A stretch of DNA of 64,000 nucleotides from Pedobacter sp. Leaf250 (GTDB lineage: Bacteria; Bacteroidota; Bacteroidia; Sphingobacteriales; Sphingobacteriaceae), in the NCBI RefSeq assembly GCF_920984735.1, contig NZ_CAKLBU010000001.1, positions 248,001 through 312,000 on the forward strand. The letters run 5' to 3'. The position numbers were made by a program, and so were the translations under genes. Under the pieces are notes generated by a model that saw only the letters and a list, made by a program, of their open reading frames with translations, did no database searches and was not told the DNA's origin. Below, piece after piece: positions 8,937 to 18,716 of this stretch. Within the stretch, counting starts at the first letter, position 1, and each line of letters starts with the position of its first letter.

Positions 8937-11018
8937 TTGATTCTACGAAGCAAAAAAGCTATCGCGTTAAATATTACATATTTTTTCTTGGGAGAATATT
9001 TTTCTGATGCTTTGCGCACCACGCTCACTGTTTTGTTTCCCATCATTATTTTCTTCTATCTCGGTAATCAAGAGGCTGCAACCGGGATTGGTGTAGGGGC
9101 ATTGTTAATTAGTTTAACTGATTTGCCCGATAACCGATTGAATAAATTAAAGAATGCTTTAATAAGCATTGCGGTTTTCTTTTTAACCACTTTTCTGGTT
9201 TCTCAAATTTTGGTTTTTCAGCTTTGGGCGGCTATTGTGATTACATTTTTGGCTCTCCTATTTTCCATGTTTGCTGTTTATGGCCAAAAAATGGGTTTAA
9301 TAGGCACCATGGCATTAATCGTTTGTACATTTGTAATGGGATTGCATCCCGCTAGACCACTTTATTTTAGTGGTTACATGTTAGTTGGTGGCGTTTGGTA
9401 CTATCTGGTTAGCGTAATTCAAACATTAATGAGGCCATACCGATCATTAAATCACGCCATTTTTGAATGTTTACTGGCCAGCGCTGCTTTTTTAAAAGTG
9501 AAGGCTAAAAATTATGATCCAACGCTACAATTGGATCATCAACAAAAGGAAATCATTAAATTACATATTCGCGTAAACCAAAAACATGAGTTGATTCGCA
9601 ATTTGTTGTTAACTGATCGTTATGCAATGGATCCAAGCAATAGAAAAGGCAGGATACTTTTGGATAGGGCAGGCTTGCTAATAGATTTGTATGAGCAACT
9701 TAATGCCGTACATTTCGATTATGAATCTATTCGAAAATCTTTATCTAAAGGTAAAAGTTTGGTGCTTATTGCTGGTCTTATCCGAATCCTTGCTGAAGAA
9801 ATCGAAGATCTTGGGAGGCATGTACGTTCCGTAAAAAATATCGAGTCACAATCTAAAATCAATTCTAACTTCACCGCTGATCATGCTTCATTGGTTGCTG
9901 AAATGGCTAAATTAGATGATCATCAAAAAGATTTTGTTCGAAATGTGATTTCCAATATTGATGAGATTGCAAAAATTATTACTTCTATTCGCAAAAGTGA
10001 TCTTGATAGCATTCATTTACCATCAAAAGAAATAATCGAATATCCACTTTTTATAAGTTCCGATCGTTTTTCTTTGAAAGACCATTTAAGTTTAAAATCT
10101 CCAATTTTCAGGTTTTCACTTCGCATGGCAATTTGCTTTCTTTTTGGATTCATATTAATCTATCAACTTGAAGCCAGTAGATACAGTTATTGGCTTTTTT
10201 TAACTTTGGTAATTGTGGCCAGACCAAAATTTTCCATTACTTGGAAAAGGAATTTTCAGCGGTTGAAAGGGAGTTTAGGAGGAATTGCAATTGGGCTCTT
10301 GTTGATTTATTTTATAAAAAGTCCAGCTGTATTGTTGAGTATTTCGGCTGTATGCTTACTTGGGTTTTATGCGTTTAACCGCATTAACTATACCTTAAGC
10401 GTAATGTTTATCACACCTGCGGTTATCCTTACTTTGGGCAGTTATCATGGTCACTTCGATCACATTGTTCACGATCGAATATTATTTACGCTGATTGGAT
10501 GCGCCATTGCAATTATTGCCACATATCTTTTTCCTATTTGGGACAGTAAACAACTTCACCAAAAAATTAAGGAAGCTGCAGATGCAAGTTTAAAGTATTT
10601 CTTAATTTCAATCGATAAGTTTCAAAACCACAACGAAAATATGGCTAGAATGGCTCGTAAAAATGCGAATTTGAGTCTCTCTGCTTTATCGGAATCCATT
10701 GAATCTGCCAGTCAGGAGCCTTGGCAATCCAATATCAAGATTGAATATCTATATCAGGTTCAGGTAACCATTTATAAAATCAACGCGATGATTACTTCGA
10801 TTTATTTAACCGGAGAGCGAATTGATTTAGATAATAAAAATGAATTGATGAAAAATATTGTTGGGAATTTGCAGCTGAAAAATGAACATCCTGTTGTTTT
10901 AGAAAGTGATCAAAATTCATCCAACACTTACCGCTCTCAAGATCTTCTCCAACAAAAGCTAAGAGATATCCATATTTTATCTTCAGAATTAACAGCAGAA
11001 TATCATTTGAATCATTAA
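8937..11018 (+). CDS. FUSC family inner-membrane protein (YccS/YhfK-like)
   Basis: A 693-residue membrane protein with two groups of hydrophobic helices (about residues 20-165 and 390-540), each followed by a soluble helical domain, the layout of FUSC/YccS-type putative aromatic-acid or small-molecule exporters. The start is taken as TTG at 8937; it reads ILRSKKAIALNITYFF directly into the first helix, and no ATG lies near that would keep the complete first membrane block. The promoter box at 8899 fits this start. Substrate unknown; it has no partner adaptor gene next to it. Confidence 0.82.
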   Translation: MILRSKKAIALNITYFFLGEYFSDALRTTLTVLFPIIIFFYLGNQEAATGIGVGALLISLTDLPDNRLNKLKNALISIAVFFLTTFLVSQILVFQLWAAIVITFLALLFSMFAVYGQKMGLIGTMALIVCTFVMGLHPARPLYFSGYMLVGGVWYYLVSVIQTLMRPYRSLNHAIFECLLASAAFLKVKAKNYDPTLQLDHQQKEIIKLHIRVNQKHELIRNLLLTDRYAMDPSNRKGRILLDRAGLLIDLYEQLNAVHFDYESIRKSLSKGKSLVLIAGLIRILAEEIEDLGRHVRSVKNIESQSKINSNFTADHASLVAEMAKLDDHQKDFVRNVISNIDEIAKIITSIRKSDLDSIHLPSKEIIEYPLFISSDRFSLKDHLSLKSPIFRFSLRMAICFLFGFILIYQLEASRYSYWLFLTLVIVARPKFSITWKRNFQRLKGSLGGIAIGLLLIYFIKSPAVLLSISAVCLLGFYAFNRINYTLSVMFITPAVILTLGSYHGHFDHIVHDRILFTLIGCAIAIIATYLFPIWDSKQLHQKIKEAADASLKYFLISIDKFQNHNENMARMARKNANLSLSALSESIESASQEPWQSNIKIEYLYQVQVTIYKINAMITSIYLTGERIDLDNKNELMKNIVGNLQLKNEHPVVLESDQNSSNTYRSQDLLQQKLRDIHILSSELTAEYHLNH

Positions 11019-11111
11019 TTATTAGGCTTCTTTTAATTTTTACATCTCTGTGCTTTTTCCGATAAACAGATCGTGAAAGGATTTGTTATTATTACATCTT
11101 AAAGCAAAATA

Positions 11112-11906
11112 ATGGATTTACAATTAAAAAATAAGACAGCTTTTATCAGCGGATCAACTGCTGGAATAGGATATGCAATAGCAGAAAGTTTATTAAAGGA
11201 AGGCGTTAAAGTAATTATCAACGGACGATCGCAAGATACTGTTGATGAAGCCATTGCGCAATTAAAGAAAGATACCGGTAATCAATCGGTGAGCGGAATT
11301 GCCGCAGATTTTTCTAAAGCCGAAGAGGTATTGCATTTAATAGAAAGTTTACCAGATATCGATATTTTAGTAAACAATGCTGGAATTTTCGAGCCAAAAG
11401 CTTTTGAAGATATCAAAGATGAAGATTGGTTTAGGTTTTTTGAGGTAAATGTGATGAGTGGCATTCGGTTATCACGTGATATCTTTCCGAAAATGTTAGC
11501 CAAAAATTGGGGCAGGATCATTTTTATTTCCAGCGAATCGGCAGTTTTTATTCCTGATGAGATGATCCATTATGGAATGACAAAAACGGCCCAACTTGGC
11601 GTAAGCAGAGGGTTAGCCGAATTGAGTAAAGGCACAAATGTAACTGTTAATTCAATTCTTCCCGGACCAACAAAATCAAAAGGTGTTGGAGGTTTTATAG
11701 AAGATTTAGCAAAAAAAGGCAATATCAGCGTGGCTGAAGTTGAAGATGACTTTTTTAGAAATATGCGGCCTACTTCCTTGATCCAGAGATTTTTAGATGT
11801 TAGCGAAATTGCGAATGCCGTTACTTATTATGTGAGTCCGTTGGCATCTGGCACAAATGGTGCAGCAATAAGGGTAGAAGGCGGTTTAATCCGCTCAATA
11901 TTGTAA
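11112..11906 (+). CDS. SDR family NAD(P)-dependent oxidoreductase
   Basis: A 264-residue classical short-chain dehydrogenase/reductase. The cofactor motif SGSTAGIG (TGxxxGxG-like) lies at residues 14-21, the NNAG motif near residue 90, the catalytic Ser in ISSESA and the YGMTK pair (YxxxK) near residues 155-160, and the PGP loop after the active site. Substrate specificity cannot be read; proteins of this subtype are often annotated as 3-oxoacyl-ACP reductase-like. msrA follows after 30 bases in the same direction. Confidence 0.9.
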   Translation: MDLQLKNKTAFISGSTAGIGYAIAESLLKEGVKVIINGRSQDTVDEAIAQLKKDTGNQSVSGIAADFSKAEEVLHLIESLPDIDILVNNAGIFEPKAFEDIKDEDWFRFFEVNVMSGIRLSRDIFPKMLAKNWGRIIFISSESAVFIPDEMIHYGMTKTAQLGVSRGLAELSKGTNVTVNSILPGPTKSKGVGGFIEDLAKKGNISVAEVEDDFFRNMRPTSLIQRFLDVSEIANAVTYYVSPLASGTNGAAIRVEGGLIRSIL

Positions 11907-11936
11907 TTTTAAATAGATAAATAAATAATCATAATT

Positions 11937-12428
11937 ATGAGTACTGAAAAAGCCATTTTAGCTGGAGGTTGTTTTTGGGGCGTTGAAGAATTGATTCGCC
12001 AGCAACCTGGTGTAGTTTCGACTGTTGTGGGGTATACCGGTGGTGATGTTGCAAATGCTACATACCGCAATCACGGAACACATGCTGAAGGAATTGAAAT
12101 AGAGTTTAATCCCGAAGAATTATCTTATCGAAAACTATTGGAATATTTTTTTCAAATCCACGATCCGACTACAAAAAATCGTCAGGGAAATGATGTGGGC
12201 ACATCCTACCGGTCGGCAATTTTTTATGAAAACGATGCTCAAAAAAATACCGCCAATGAGCTGATTGAAGAATTGGAAAATTCTGGAAAATGGCCTGGTA
12301 AGTTTGTTACTGAAGTGGTGCCTGCTGGTGATTTTTGGAATGCTGAAGAAGACCATCAGGATTACCTGCAAAAGGTTCCGTATGGTTACACCTGCCATTT
12401 CGAAAGACCAGATTGGAAATTAGATTAA
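11937..12428 (+). CDS. msrA: peptide-methionine (S)-S-oxide reductase MsrA
   Basis: A 163-residue enzyme that repairs methionine-S-sulfoxide in proteins and free methionine. The catalytic motif GGCFWGVEE places the nucleophile at Cys12; VVGYTGG, the HAEGIEI segment and the C-terminal HQDYL follow the family order. It has no fused MsrB domain. Cytoplasmic, with no signal peptide. Confidence 0.96.
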   Translation: MSTEKAILAGGCFWGVEELIRQQPGVVSTVVGYTGGDVANATYRNHGTHAEGIEIEFNPEELSYRKLLEYFFQIHDPTTKNRQGNDVGTSYRSAIFYENDAQKNTANELIEELENSGKWPGKFVTEVVPAGDFWNAEEDHQDYLQKVPYGYTCHFERPDWKLD

Positions 12429-12437
12429 ATATAGAAA

Positions 12438-12469
12438 TGAGTTTGCATTTGCAAGCTCATTTTTTTTAG
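12438..12469 (+). terminator. terminator after msrA
   Basis: A 10-bp stem (12438-12447 with 12452-12461, one G-U pair), 4-base loop ATTT and a run of eight T. Confidence 0.8.
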
Positions 12470-12546
12470 GATATTTTTTCTACTCATATACCTAGCAGAT
12501 ATAGTGGATTCTTATTACTAATTTTATATCTATAAAACCAAATCAC

Positions 12547-13077
12547 ATGAGAACAATAAAATTATTAACCAGTCTGTTTTTGCTAGTTGCTACATTCAAC
12601 ACCACAAAAGCACAAACTACTGCTGCAGAGGTGGCTAAAGAATGGGAGCGAGCTAAGGCTTACACCAAAGAGTATTTAGATGCCATGCCAGAAAAGGATT
12701 ATGGCTATAAGCCAACGCCCGAAATGAGATCTTTCGCTGATCAAATGTTGCACCTTGCTGCAGATAATTATGTTTTTACTGCCGCTGCGCTAGGAAGTAA
12801 ATCTCCGGTAGGAATGGATGAATTGGAAAAAACCAGCGATAAAACTAAAGCAGCAGTAACTAAGAATGTTGTAGATAGTTACGATTTTGCAATTGCAGCC
12901 ATAAAAAAAATGAGCACTAAGCAATTAAATGAAAAGGTAAAACTTTTTGACCGTTTTGAACTTTCGAGAGAACAAGCATTTGAAAAAGGATTTGAGCACC
13001 AAACGCATCACCGTGGTCAAACAACCGTTTATTTGCGGTTGGCAGGAACTAAACCTCCGCAAGAAAAATTATTTTAG
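12547..13077 (+). CDS. exported DinB family protein
   Basis: A 176-residue protein with a signal peptide (cleavage near TKAQ, residue 23). The four-helix DinB fold is indicated by HLAADNYVF in the second helix and HQTHHRGQTTVYLRLAG near the end; the His residues are the usual metal ligands of the DinB/YfiT superfamily. Members are putative metal-dependent enzymes, some using bacillithiol or similar thiols; the reaction here is unknown. Export to the periplasm is a feature of Bacteroidota members. Confidence 0.88.
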   Translation: MRTIKLLTSLFLLVATFNTTKAQTTAAEVAKEWERAKAYTKEYLDAMPEKDYGYKPTPEMRSFADQMLHLAADNYVFTAAALGSKSPVGMDELEKTSDKTKAAVTKNVVDSYDFAIAAIKKMSTKQLNEKVKLFDRFELSREQAFEKGFEHQTHHRGQTTVYLRLAGTKPPQEKLF

Positions 13078-13080
13078 CAT

Positions 13081-13125
13081 AAAAACAACGAAGCCTTTCG
13101 AAATTTGAAAGGCTTTGTTGTTTTT
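13081..13125. terminator. bidirectional terminator between dinB-like gene and czcA
   Basis: A 19-bp stem (13081-13099 with 13107-13125; near perfect) with A-run and T-run on the two sides lies between convergent genes and overlaps the czcA stop codon. Confidence 0.85.
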
Positions 13126-16100
13126 ATGCTTGTGATGGATTGATTTTTTGAACTTTCTTTTTGTACGACCAATAAAATACAATTGGATAAACGAAAAGAT
13201 TAAAAAGTGTGTTTGTAATTAAACCGCCTATTACTACAATGGCTAAAGGTTTAGAAGCTTCAGATCCAATTCCGGTCGATAAAGCAGCTGGCATTAATCC
13301 GATTGCAGCCATTAAAGCGGTCATTAACACAGGTCTAAACCTGCTGGCAATTCCATCTCTCATTGCGTCAGTAAATGTCCATGTTTCATGGTGCTTTAAT
13401 TCGGCAATATTTGTTTTAAATCTGGTAATCAGAATTACGCCATTTTGAACACAAATTCCAAACAGTGCAATAAAACCAATTCCTGCTGAAATATTAAAGT
13501 TAACGCCGGCAATTAACAGTGCTAAAATTCCGCCAATCATTGCAAATGGAACATTGTTTAACACCAATAACGCATCTCTAAAGTTTCCAAAAAGCACAAA
13601 CAGAATGAAGAAGATTAATAACAAACTTACGGGAACGGCTTGTGATAATCGGGAAATGGCTCGTTGTTGATTCTCAAAATCTCCGGCCCATTCTAATTTG
13701 TACTCTTTTGGAAGTTTTATTTGTGCATTTACTTTTTGCTGTGCTTCGGCAATTACACTGCCCATATCTCTACCACGGATGGAAAATTTAATAGCGCCAT
13801 AACGTTTATGTTTATCCCGGTAAATCATACTCGGGCCAGTAATTTTTCTGATGCTCGAAATTTCGCCCAATTGTACATTCGAACCTGAAAGTGTAGGAAT
13901 ACGAAGTTTGCTGATCGAACTTTCATCATTTCTAAAATCTTCCGGATAGCGAATAATAAGATCGAACTTTCGCTCGCCTTCATATATTTGCGTGGCTGCT
14001 TTACCGCCAATTGCCATTTCAATTACAGCATTGGCATCAGCAGTACTCACCCCATAAAGTGCCATTTTTTTCTGATCGAGATTAATCTGTAATTCTGGTT
14101 GACCAAGATTTCTTAAAATTCCCAAATCTTCAATGCCATCAACAGTTTTTAAAATCTTTTCGATTTTTTCTTCCTCACGCTCTATAAATTCAAAATCTTC
14201 CCCAAACATTTTCACTACGATAGAACCCTTCACTCCAGAAACCGCCTCTTCTACGTTATCAGAAATCGGTTGAGAGAAATTGAGGCTAATGCCCGGAAAA
14301 CTCTTAAGCTTTTCCTGCATGCGTTCAATCAGTTGTTCTTTGCTTTGCTTACGCTTCCATTCTTTGCGTGGATAAATATCTACATGAAATTCCATGTTGT
14401 AAAAGCCTGTTGCATCAGTTCCATCATTCGGTCGGCCAGTTTGCGACATTACCTGCTTTACTTCCTCAAAACTTAAAAAGATCTTTCGCATATCATTAGA
14501 AAGTTTTTTGGTTTCATCCAACGAAATACTCAACGGGCCAGTAGCCCTTACATAAATGGAGCCTTCATCCAAACTTGGTAAAAATTCAGTTCCTAAAAAT
14601 TTAAAACTGAAGGCACCAGTTACCAAAATGATGATGGATACAAAAAATACCAATCTTTTTCTGCTGAAACATATATCGTAAAATTTTAAAGTGACTTTCG
14701 TCATCCATTCTAAAAAGATGTTGTGTTTGTCTTTTACGTTTCTTTTTAATAAGACACTTGCCATTGCGGGTACTAGCGTGAATGTTAAAATCAGCGCACC
14801 CAAAAGGGCAAAACTTAATGTCCAAGCCAGTGGAGAGAACATTTTTCCTTCTACTTTTTCGAAAGTGAAAATGGGCAATAATCCGGTGATGATAATCAGC
14901 TTAGCGAAGAGAATACCTTTTCCGTTTTCCATGCAGGCCTTTTTAATGAAACCCAGTTTGCTCATTTTATTAAAACGATCCATTCCAAGTTTTTTGGCTT
15001 TCATATCCAGGGTCACGAAGATTCCCTCAACCATCACAACTGCACCATCAATGATGATTCCGAAATCTATCGCACCCATGGATAGCAAGTTCGCAGGCAT
15101 GCCTTTTAGTTTCAGACAAATAAATGCGAATAAAAGTGCCAATGGAATAATAATCGACACGATGAGTGTTGTACGCCAATCGGCCATGAAAAGAAATACA
15201 ATCAGGGTTACAAATATGATTCCCTCAAGCATATTTCCCATCACGGTATGTACCGAATAATTCACTAAATCTTCCCGATCGTAAAAGGCTTTTATTTTTA
15301 CATCATCAGGTAAAATACTGTTGTTAATGACCTCGATTTTTTCTTTTAAACGGGCAATAACCTCACTCGGATTACCACCTTTGCGCATCACCACAATGCC
15401 TTCCACCACATCTGGATCATGGTCTCTGCCCACTTGTCCCAGTCGTGGCAGTGCCGATTCTGCAACTTCCGCAATGGTTTTAACGTAAATTGGTGTTCCG
15501 TTTACATTATCAACTACCACATTTCTAATTTCATCGATATTATTGAGCACACCAATTCCACGCACAACGTAGGCTTGTCCGCTTTGAACAATTACATCGC
15601 CACCCACGTTAATGTTGCTTTTGGAAACCGCCTCGAAAAGCTCGGTAGCCGTTACACCATACTGAATCGATTTTTGGGGATCTACAGTAATTTGGTATGT
15701 TTTTACCTCGCCACCAAAACTAACTACATCAGCAATACCCGAAACAGACAATAACTCCCTTTGAATAACCCAGTCTTGCAAAGTTTTCAGCTCGCGAACC
15801 GATTTTTGGTCGCTGGTAAGTGTATATCTGAAAATTTCTCCGGTTGGTCCGTAAGGAGGTTGTACTTCGGGTTGAATACCTTCTGGCAAATCAGCTTCAT
15901 CAAGGTGGTTATTCACCTGCACCCTTGCTTCTGCATAATCAACATCATCCTCAAAACTTAGTTTAACAATGGAAAGTCCAAATAGGGAAGAAGATCGGAT
16001 GCTGGTACGTTTTTCAGTGGGATTCATGGCAATTTCCAGCGGGCGACTCACGAATTTTTCTACCTCTTCGGCACTTCTGCCTGGCCATTGCGTAATTATA

Positions 16101-16252
16101 GTGATGTTGGTATTGGTTACATCAGGAAATGCATCTATGGTAGTGTTTTTGAAACTTAAATAACCAGCCAGAATGAGGATGAAAGTGGCAAAAAAGATGA
16201 AATATTTATTCTTCAGCGCAAAGCCGATTATGCTTTTGATGAATTTATTCAT
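13124..16252 (-). CDS. czcA: heavy-metal efflux RND transporter, inner-membrane pump (CusA/CzcA family)
   Basis: A 1042-residue proton-driven RND pump with 12 expected TM helices, at the usual family length. The TM4 motif AIDFGIIIDGAVVMVE has Asp396, Asp402 and Glu409, the DDE pattern of divalent-cation (Zn/Co/Ni) exporters rather than the Cu/Ag-type CusA. It works with the adaptor and TolC-type channel encoded just upstream (28-base gap). The group letter is inferred from TM4 only, so the metal is not settled. The operon is probably induced by the two-component system encoded upstream. Confidence 0.92.
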   Translation of the reverse strand: MNKFIKSIIGFALKNKYFIFFATFILILAGYLSFKNTTIDAFPDVTNTNITIITQWPGRSAEEVEKFVSRPLEIAMNPTEKRTSIRSSSLFGLSIVKLSFEDDVDYAEARVQVNNHLDEADLPEGIQPEVQPPYGPTGEIFRYTLTSDQKSVRELKTLQDWVIQRELLSVSGIADVVSFGGEVKTYQITVDPQKSIQYGVTATELFEAVSKSNINVGGDVIVQSGQAYVVRGIGVLNNIDEIRNVVVDNVNGTPIYVKTIAEVAESALPRLGQVGRDHDPDVVEGIVVMRKGGNPSEVIARLKEKIEVINNSILPDDVKIKAFYDREDLVNYSVHTVMGNMLEGIIFVTLIVFLFMADWRTTLIVSIIIPLALLFAFICLKLKGMPANLLSMGAIDFGIIIDGAVVMVEGIFVTLDMKAKKLGMDRFNKMSKLGFIKKACMENGKGILFAKLIIITGLLPIFTFEKVEGKMFSPLAWTLSFALLGALILTFTLVPAMASVLLKRNVKDKHNIFLEWMTKVTLKFYDICFSRKRLVFFVSIIILVTGAFSFKFLGTEFLPSLDEGSIYVRATGPLSISLDETKKLSNDMRKIFLSFEEVKQVMSQTGRPNDGTDATGFYNMEFHVDIYPRKEWKRKQSKEQLIERMQEKLKSFPGISLNFSQPISDNVEEAVSGVKGSIVVKMFGEDFEFIEREEEKIEKILKTVDGIEDLGILRNLGQPELQINLDQKKMALYGVSTADANAVIEMAIGGKAATQIYEGERKFDLIIRYPEDFRNDESSISKLRIPTLSGSNVQLGEISSIRKITGPSMIYRDKHKRYGAIKFSIRGRDMGSVIAEAQQKVNAQIKLPKEYKLEWAGDFENQQRAISRLSQAVPVSLLLIFFILFVLFGNFRDALLVLNNVPFAMIGGILALLIAGVNFNISAGIGFIALFGICVQNGVILITRFKTNIAELKHHETWTFTDAMRDGIASRFRPVLMTALMAAIGLMPAALSTGIGSEASKPLAIVVIGGLITNTLFNLFVYPIVFYWSYKKKVQKINPSQA

Positions 16253-16280
16253 AATAAAAATCTAAAAGATGAGTGGGGTT

Positions 16281-17378
16281 TTACTGGGTTTTTAAGTTTT
16301 CGAATAGAAAAACTTGCTTCGATGCAATTACACGATCGCCAGCCTGAACACCTTTGCTGATAAAAATTCTGTTGGCCGTTTTACGTCCAATTTCTATTTC
16401 TTGAATACGCACTTTATTATCGTTACCCAAAAGCAACACGTAATTTTTATTTTCATCAAAAATTACGGCTCTTGAATTTACTACCGGCAAATCAACTCCA
16501 GCTCTGGCCGAAACTTTTACAGTACCTAGCATGCCGGGTTTCAATAAAAAGTTTGGGTTTGGAATAATTACTCTTGCATTCATCACCTTGCTGTCTTGAT
16601 CAATCATATTGTAGATTTTATCAATTTTTCCGTTAAAAACTTTTTCTGGATAGGATAAGGTAGATAAACTCACTTCATCGCCCGGTTTAACACGAGAAAT
16701 ATCAGATTCATAAATATTGATCATCGCCCAAACATTCGATAAATCGGCTACAGTGAATAAACTCTTATCATTATCACTTCGCAATTGCATATTATCATTC
16801 ACGTTTTTCTCAATTACGAAGCCACTCAATGGCGATTTTATAGCATACAAGCCGGTGCTGCTTCCTCCATTAATTTTTAAAACCGAATTGGCTCTTTTTA
16901 ATTCTGCCTTTTTTATCTGGTAGTCGTTTTTAGCTTCTTCCAATTCTTTTGCCGATGATAAACCACTTTCATACAGTTGTTCTGCTTGCTTTAATGTTCT
17001 ATCTGCCGTTTTCAGTTCGGCATTCGCAGTAATAACTTCTTTATCAAAACCGGCCATTTCAGCACTGTTCACAGTTGCCAAAGTTTGTCCGGCGCTCACC
17101 TGATCTCCTAAACGTACATTTATGCGATTCACAGATCCGCTAACCATTGGAAAAAGTTCAGATTTGCGATCTTCATTGGCTGTAATCTTCGCAGAGAAAA
17201 TAATATCTGCTTTGCCATTGGCCTGTTGAACGGTATCAATAATAAGTTTGTTCAATAAAGAATCGGTAACGGCGAATTTTTCAGATTGAGTTTCTATTTT
17301 TTTATCGCTACAGCCATAGCCTAAACCTACTGAGGTGATAATTAATCCTTTAATGATATTCTTATGGATGGTTTGCAT
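16281..17378 (-). CDS. czcB: RND efflux periplasmic adaptor subunit (CusB/CzcB family lipoprotein)
   Basis: A 365-residue membrane-fusion protein. A signal segment ends at GYGC, so Cys23 is probably acylated and anchors it to the inner membrane. The biotinyl-lipoyl-like halves (VSGSVNRINVRLGDQVSAGQTLATV; AIKSPLSGFVIEKNV) flank a coiled hairpin (about residues 110-160) and are followed by a beta-barrel domain. It links the pump to the outer-membrane channel. No His-rich metal-binding extension is seen. Five bases separate it from the channel gene and 28 from the pump gene. Confidence 0.92.
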   Translation of the reverse strand: MQTIHKNIIKGLIITSVGLGYGCSDKKIETQSEKFAVTDSLLNKLIIDTVQQANGKADIIFSAKITANEDRKSELFPMVSGSVNRINVRLGDQVSAGQTLATVNSAEMAGFDKEVITANAELKTADRTLKQAEQLYESGLSSAKELEEAKNDYQIKKAELKRANSVLKINGGSSTGLYAIKSPLSGFVIEKNVNDNMQLRSDNDKSLFTVADLSNVWAMINIYESDISRVKPGDEVSLSTLSYPEKVFNGKIDKIYNMIDQDSKVMNARVIIPNPNFLLKPGMLGTVKVSARAGVDLPVVNSRAVIFDENKNYVLLLGNDNKVRIQEIEIGRKTANRIFISKGVQAGDRVIASKQVFLFENLKTQ

Positions 17379-17383
17379 AGTAA

Positions 17384-18655
17384 TTATTTGAAAATGTTGG
17401 CGCCTGTTACGTAGTTTAATTCTTCTCTCGAACTCATTTTCTCGAATTCAAGGTTGTTTATTTGAAGGATGTTCTCTTTATATGATTCGTAGAGATCGAG
17501 AAATTCAATCAGGCTGATGTTTCTTTCTCTAAAGTTTTTGATCAGTCCATTAACAATTTTATTAAAGTCACCATTAAAAGAAGGATCAATTTCTGATAGT
17601 AGTTTCTCATTTCTTAATGCGGTTTGATAACTGTTGAAAACCTCATTTGAAAGGATTAACTCTTGCTTTTTAATGTTCGAAGTTGCTGCATCAATTCCTA
17701 CTCTTGCTTTTTTAATTTCGCCCTGATTTCTATTGAATAGCGGGATAGGAATTTTTAAACCAATACCAGTATATTTTTCGGGATAATTGCCTTTTAAATC
17801 GTAAGCCAATGAAATTTCCACATCAGGAATGGCCATTGCTTTTTGCAATTTGAGATTGAGCTCATTGTACTCCAGATCGGTTTTTGCAAGTTTTAAATCT
17901 GCCCTGTTTGTTCTGGCCGAATCGAGCAGGGTGGAATATGGAATTTGATCCAGTTTAAGGTTTCTTTCTGCGGCAGTTGAAACACTTAATTTTAAAATGG
18001 AATTAGGTTCCAGGCCGCAAAGCAAGCGTAAATCTTTATAATGATCTTCTAAATCGTTTATTAGGTTTGCTTGTTCTGATTTTAAGCCAATAATTAAAGA
18101 TTTTATTCTGATAACATCTTTTAGCGCAACATTTCCGGCTTTTAGTTGTATATCATAAGCCTTTAATAAACTTTCTGTCGATTTAATTTGATCTTCATAA
18201 ACTTTTACCGACTGTGCAGAAAAATAGGTTTTATAAAAAGTGTTCCTTAGCTCAAATTTGAGTGTGCGCAGTAAATCAAAATATTCTAATTCTGCCAGTT
18301 TTATACCTGTTTGAGCAAGCTTTATATTTTTATTTCTTTTTCCGGCTAGTTTAACCAGCTGCGAAATTGAGGCTGCATATTGGCCGTATTCAAATGATGT
18401 TTGTAAGAATTTTTTGGTTTCATGATTGTAAAACAGATTTTCATACTCCAGTTCTGGATTGTCAAAAAGCTTTGCGGTAATCACTTCAGCTTTGGCCTGA
18501 TCTATTTGGTAATTACTGGCCAGCAATTCGAAGTTGTTTTTTAAAAATAAAATCTCCGCTTGCTTTAAATCAAGTTTTAACGAATCGGTTTGTGCAAAGG
18601 CAAAATTAGCCGTAACAGCAATTACGAAAATTAGAAAAGTACTTAATCTCATCAT
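17384..18655 (-). CDS. czcC: TolC family outer-membrane efflux channel (CzcC-like)
   Basis: A 423-residue protein with a signal peptide (cleavage near AFAQ, residue 22) and two duplicated TolC-type coiled-coil halves. It forms the outer-membrane tunnel of the tripartite metal efflux pump. It is the first gene of the efflux operon and has its own promoter (-7 box at 18660-18667) preceded by an array of direct repeats. The ATG at 18655 lies only a few bases from the expected transcription start. Confidence 0.9.
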   Translation of the reverse strand: MMRLSTFLIFVIAVTANFAFAQTDSLKLDLKQAEILFLKNNFELLASNYQIDQAKAEVITAKLFDNPELEYENLFYNHETKKFLQTSFEYGQYAASISQLVKLAGKRNKNIKLAQTGIKLAELEYFDLLRTLKFELRNTFYKTYFSAQSVKVYEDQIKSTESLLKAYDIQLKAGNVALKDVIRIKSLIIGLKSEQANLINDLEDHYKDLRLLCGLEPNSILKLSVSTAAERNLKLDQIPYSTLLDSARTNRADLKLAKTDLEYNELNLKLQKAMAIPDVEISLAYDLKGNYPEKYTGIGLKIPIPLFNRNQGEIKKARVGIDAATSNIKKQELILSNEVFNSYQTALRNEKLLSEIDPSFNGDFNKIVNGLIKNFRERNISLIEFLDLYESYKENILQINNLEFEKMSSREELNYVTGANIFK

Positions 18656-18659
18656 GCGG

Positions 18660-18716
18660 CAAAACTATCCTTGCCGAATTAAATGCGAATTAAATCGAAA
18701 TTAAAAGCAGATTAAA
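18660..18716 (-). promoter_or_regulatory. czcCBA promoter with four OmpR-type direct repeats
   Basis: On the minus strand the -7 box TAGTTTTG (18660-18667) is preceded by 9 bases and then four 7-mers: TTTAATT at 18677-18683, 18688-18694 and 18699-18705 and TTTAATC at 18710-18716. Each pair is separated by exactly 4 bases, giving an 11-bp period, the usual layout for tandem binding of OmpR/PhoB-family dimers. The most distal repeat overlaps the kinase stop codon. The neighbouring response regulator is the natural ligand; binding is inferred. Confidence 0.75.

Noticed and set aside
14691-15260. 189-residue plus-strand ORF opposite czcA
   Set aside because: It is antisense to conserved RND pump sequence and is explained by the codon bias of the real gene.
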